Assembly (NCBI GenBank): GCA_947456995.1 | Contig: CANGVB010000196.1 | Coordinates: 1-6,850, forward strand | Direction of reading: 5' to 3' | Source of the DNA: Bryobacteraceae bacterium | GTDB taxonomy: Bacteria; Acidobacteriota; Terriglobia; Bryobacterales; Bryobacteraceae | DNA: 6,850 nt | In this document: positions 6,614 to 6,850 of the stretch, piece by piece | Layout: each line of letters begins with the position of its first letter | Numbering within the stretch: position 1 is the first letter of the stretch | The notes under the pieces: generated by a model | Seen by the model: the letters and a program-made list of their open reading frames with translations, nothing else | What the model was told of the DNA's origin: nothing | Databases searched by the model: none | Made by a program: the position numbers and the translations under genes

Positions 6614-6850
6614 AGCTCAGATGCCTTTGCCGACAGCGCGAGCGCCATTGCTTCCACCACATCGTTCCAGGTACTGAGCTCTTGCTTGAGTCGCTTTCTG
6701 CCCGCAGGGGTCAGCGTATAAAACTTGGCCCGCCGGTTGTTGTCAGAAACGCCCCACTCCGAGCTGATCAGCTCCTGGGTCTCCAATCGGCATAGAGCCG
6801 GATAAAGTGCCCCTTGTTCAATCAAAAGCCCGCCGCCAGAGGTTTGTTCA
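6610..6850 (-). CDS. PadR family transcriptional regulator, acidobacterial ADOP-associated type; N-terminus beyond right edge
   Basis: The minus-strand frame is open from the window edge to TGA at 6612-6610, giving 80 C-terminal residues. The visible part begins EQTSGGGLLIEQGALYPALCRLE, which covers the end of helix 2 and the recognition helix of the PadR winged-helix domain. It continues with SSEWGVSDNNRRAKFYTLTPAGRK..., the wing and the strongly conserved NNRRAKFYTLT..G segment of this subgroup, then a C-terminal helix. An internal TTG at 6825-6823 could be read as a start but would cut through the DNA-binding domain, so the true start lies outside the window. PadR proteins are dimeric cytosolic repressors, often of their own operon and a linked transporter. 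Overlap with the permease (ATGA) implies co-transcription and co-regulation, with the operator expected upstream of padR outside this window. The ligand is unknown. Confidence 0.93.
   Translation of the reverse strand, partial: EQTSGGGLLIEQGALYPALCRLETQELISSEWGVSDNNRRAKFYTLTPAGRKRLKQELSTWNDVVEAMALALSAKASEL

Noticed and set aside
6610..6825. TTG at 6825 as the start of the PadR gene
   Set aside because: The frame stays open to the window edge, and the preceding residues (EQTSGGGL) fit the PadR winged helix. Starting at TTG would remove most of the DNA-binding domain.
1..6850. Mobile element, CRISPR array, tRNA/rRNA or defence system
   Set aside because: I saw no transposase or integrase motifs, regularly spaced repeats, tRNA-like cloverleaf or defence-family domains on either strand. 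Coding density and style are uniform.

Overview
The window looks like an ordinary chromosomal segment from an Acidobacteriota species, most likely of the Solibacter/Bryobacter type. The strongest clue is a PadR-type regulator overlapping a large orphan FtsX/MacB-like permease with duplicated domains. This pairing (ADOP permease plus acidobacterial PadR regulator) forms large paralogous families in that phylum. The base composition is moderately GC-rich, and several exported proteins have AxA|Q-type signal-peptide junctions, which fits this placement. Taxonomy is inferred from gene content only.

Left part (1-3924): a secreted amidohydrolase of the YtcJ-like (amidohydrolase 3) family is encoded on the minus strand and runs off the left edge. 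Only 37 bases separate its start codon from that of gatB, which reads the other way. gatB encodes the B subunit of the tRNA-dependent Asp/Glu-tRNA amidotransferase and heads an apparent three-gene plus-strand operon. It overlaps by 4 bases (GTGA) an unrecognised exported protein with one C-terminal membrane anchor. Eleven bases further on is a DUF2959 family lipoprotein rich in predicted coiled coil. A translation-accuracy gene is thus followed by two envelope proteins of unknown function. No gatA or gatC is present in the window.

Middle (3925-4024): a 100-base convergent gap holds an imperfect inverted repeat but no convincing T-tract terminator.

Right part (4025-6850): a minus-strand pair consists of a PadR-family regulator, whose N-terminus is off the right edge, overlapping by ATGA an 862-residue ADOP permease. 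No ABC ATPase gene lies between the permease and its convergent neighbour.

No RNA genes, CRISPR arrays, insertion sequences or phage genes were seen. Nothing here is clearly a new system. The most open questions are the unknown gatB-coupled membrane protein and the mechanism of the ATPase-less permease.
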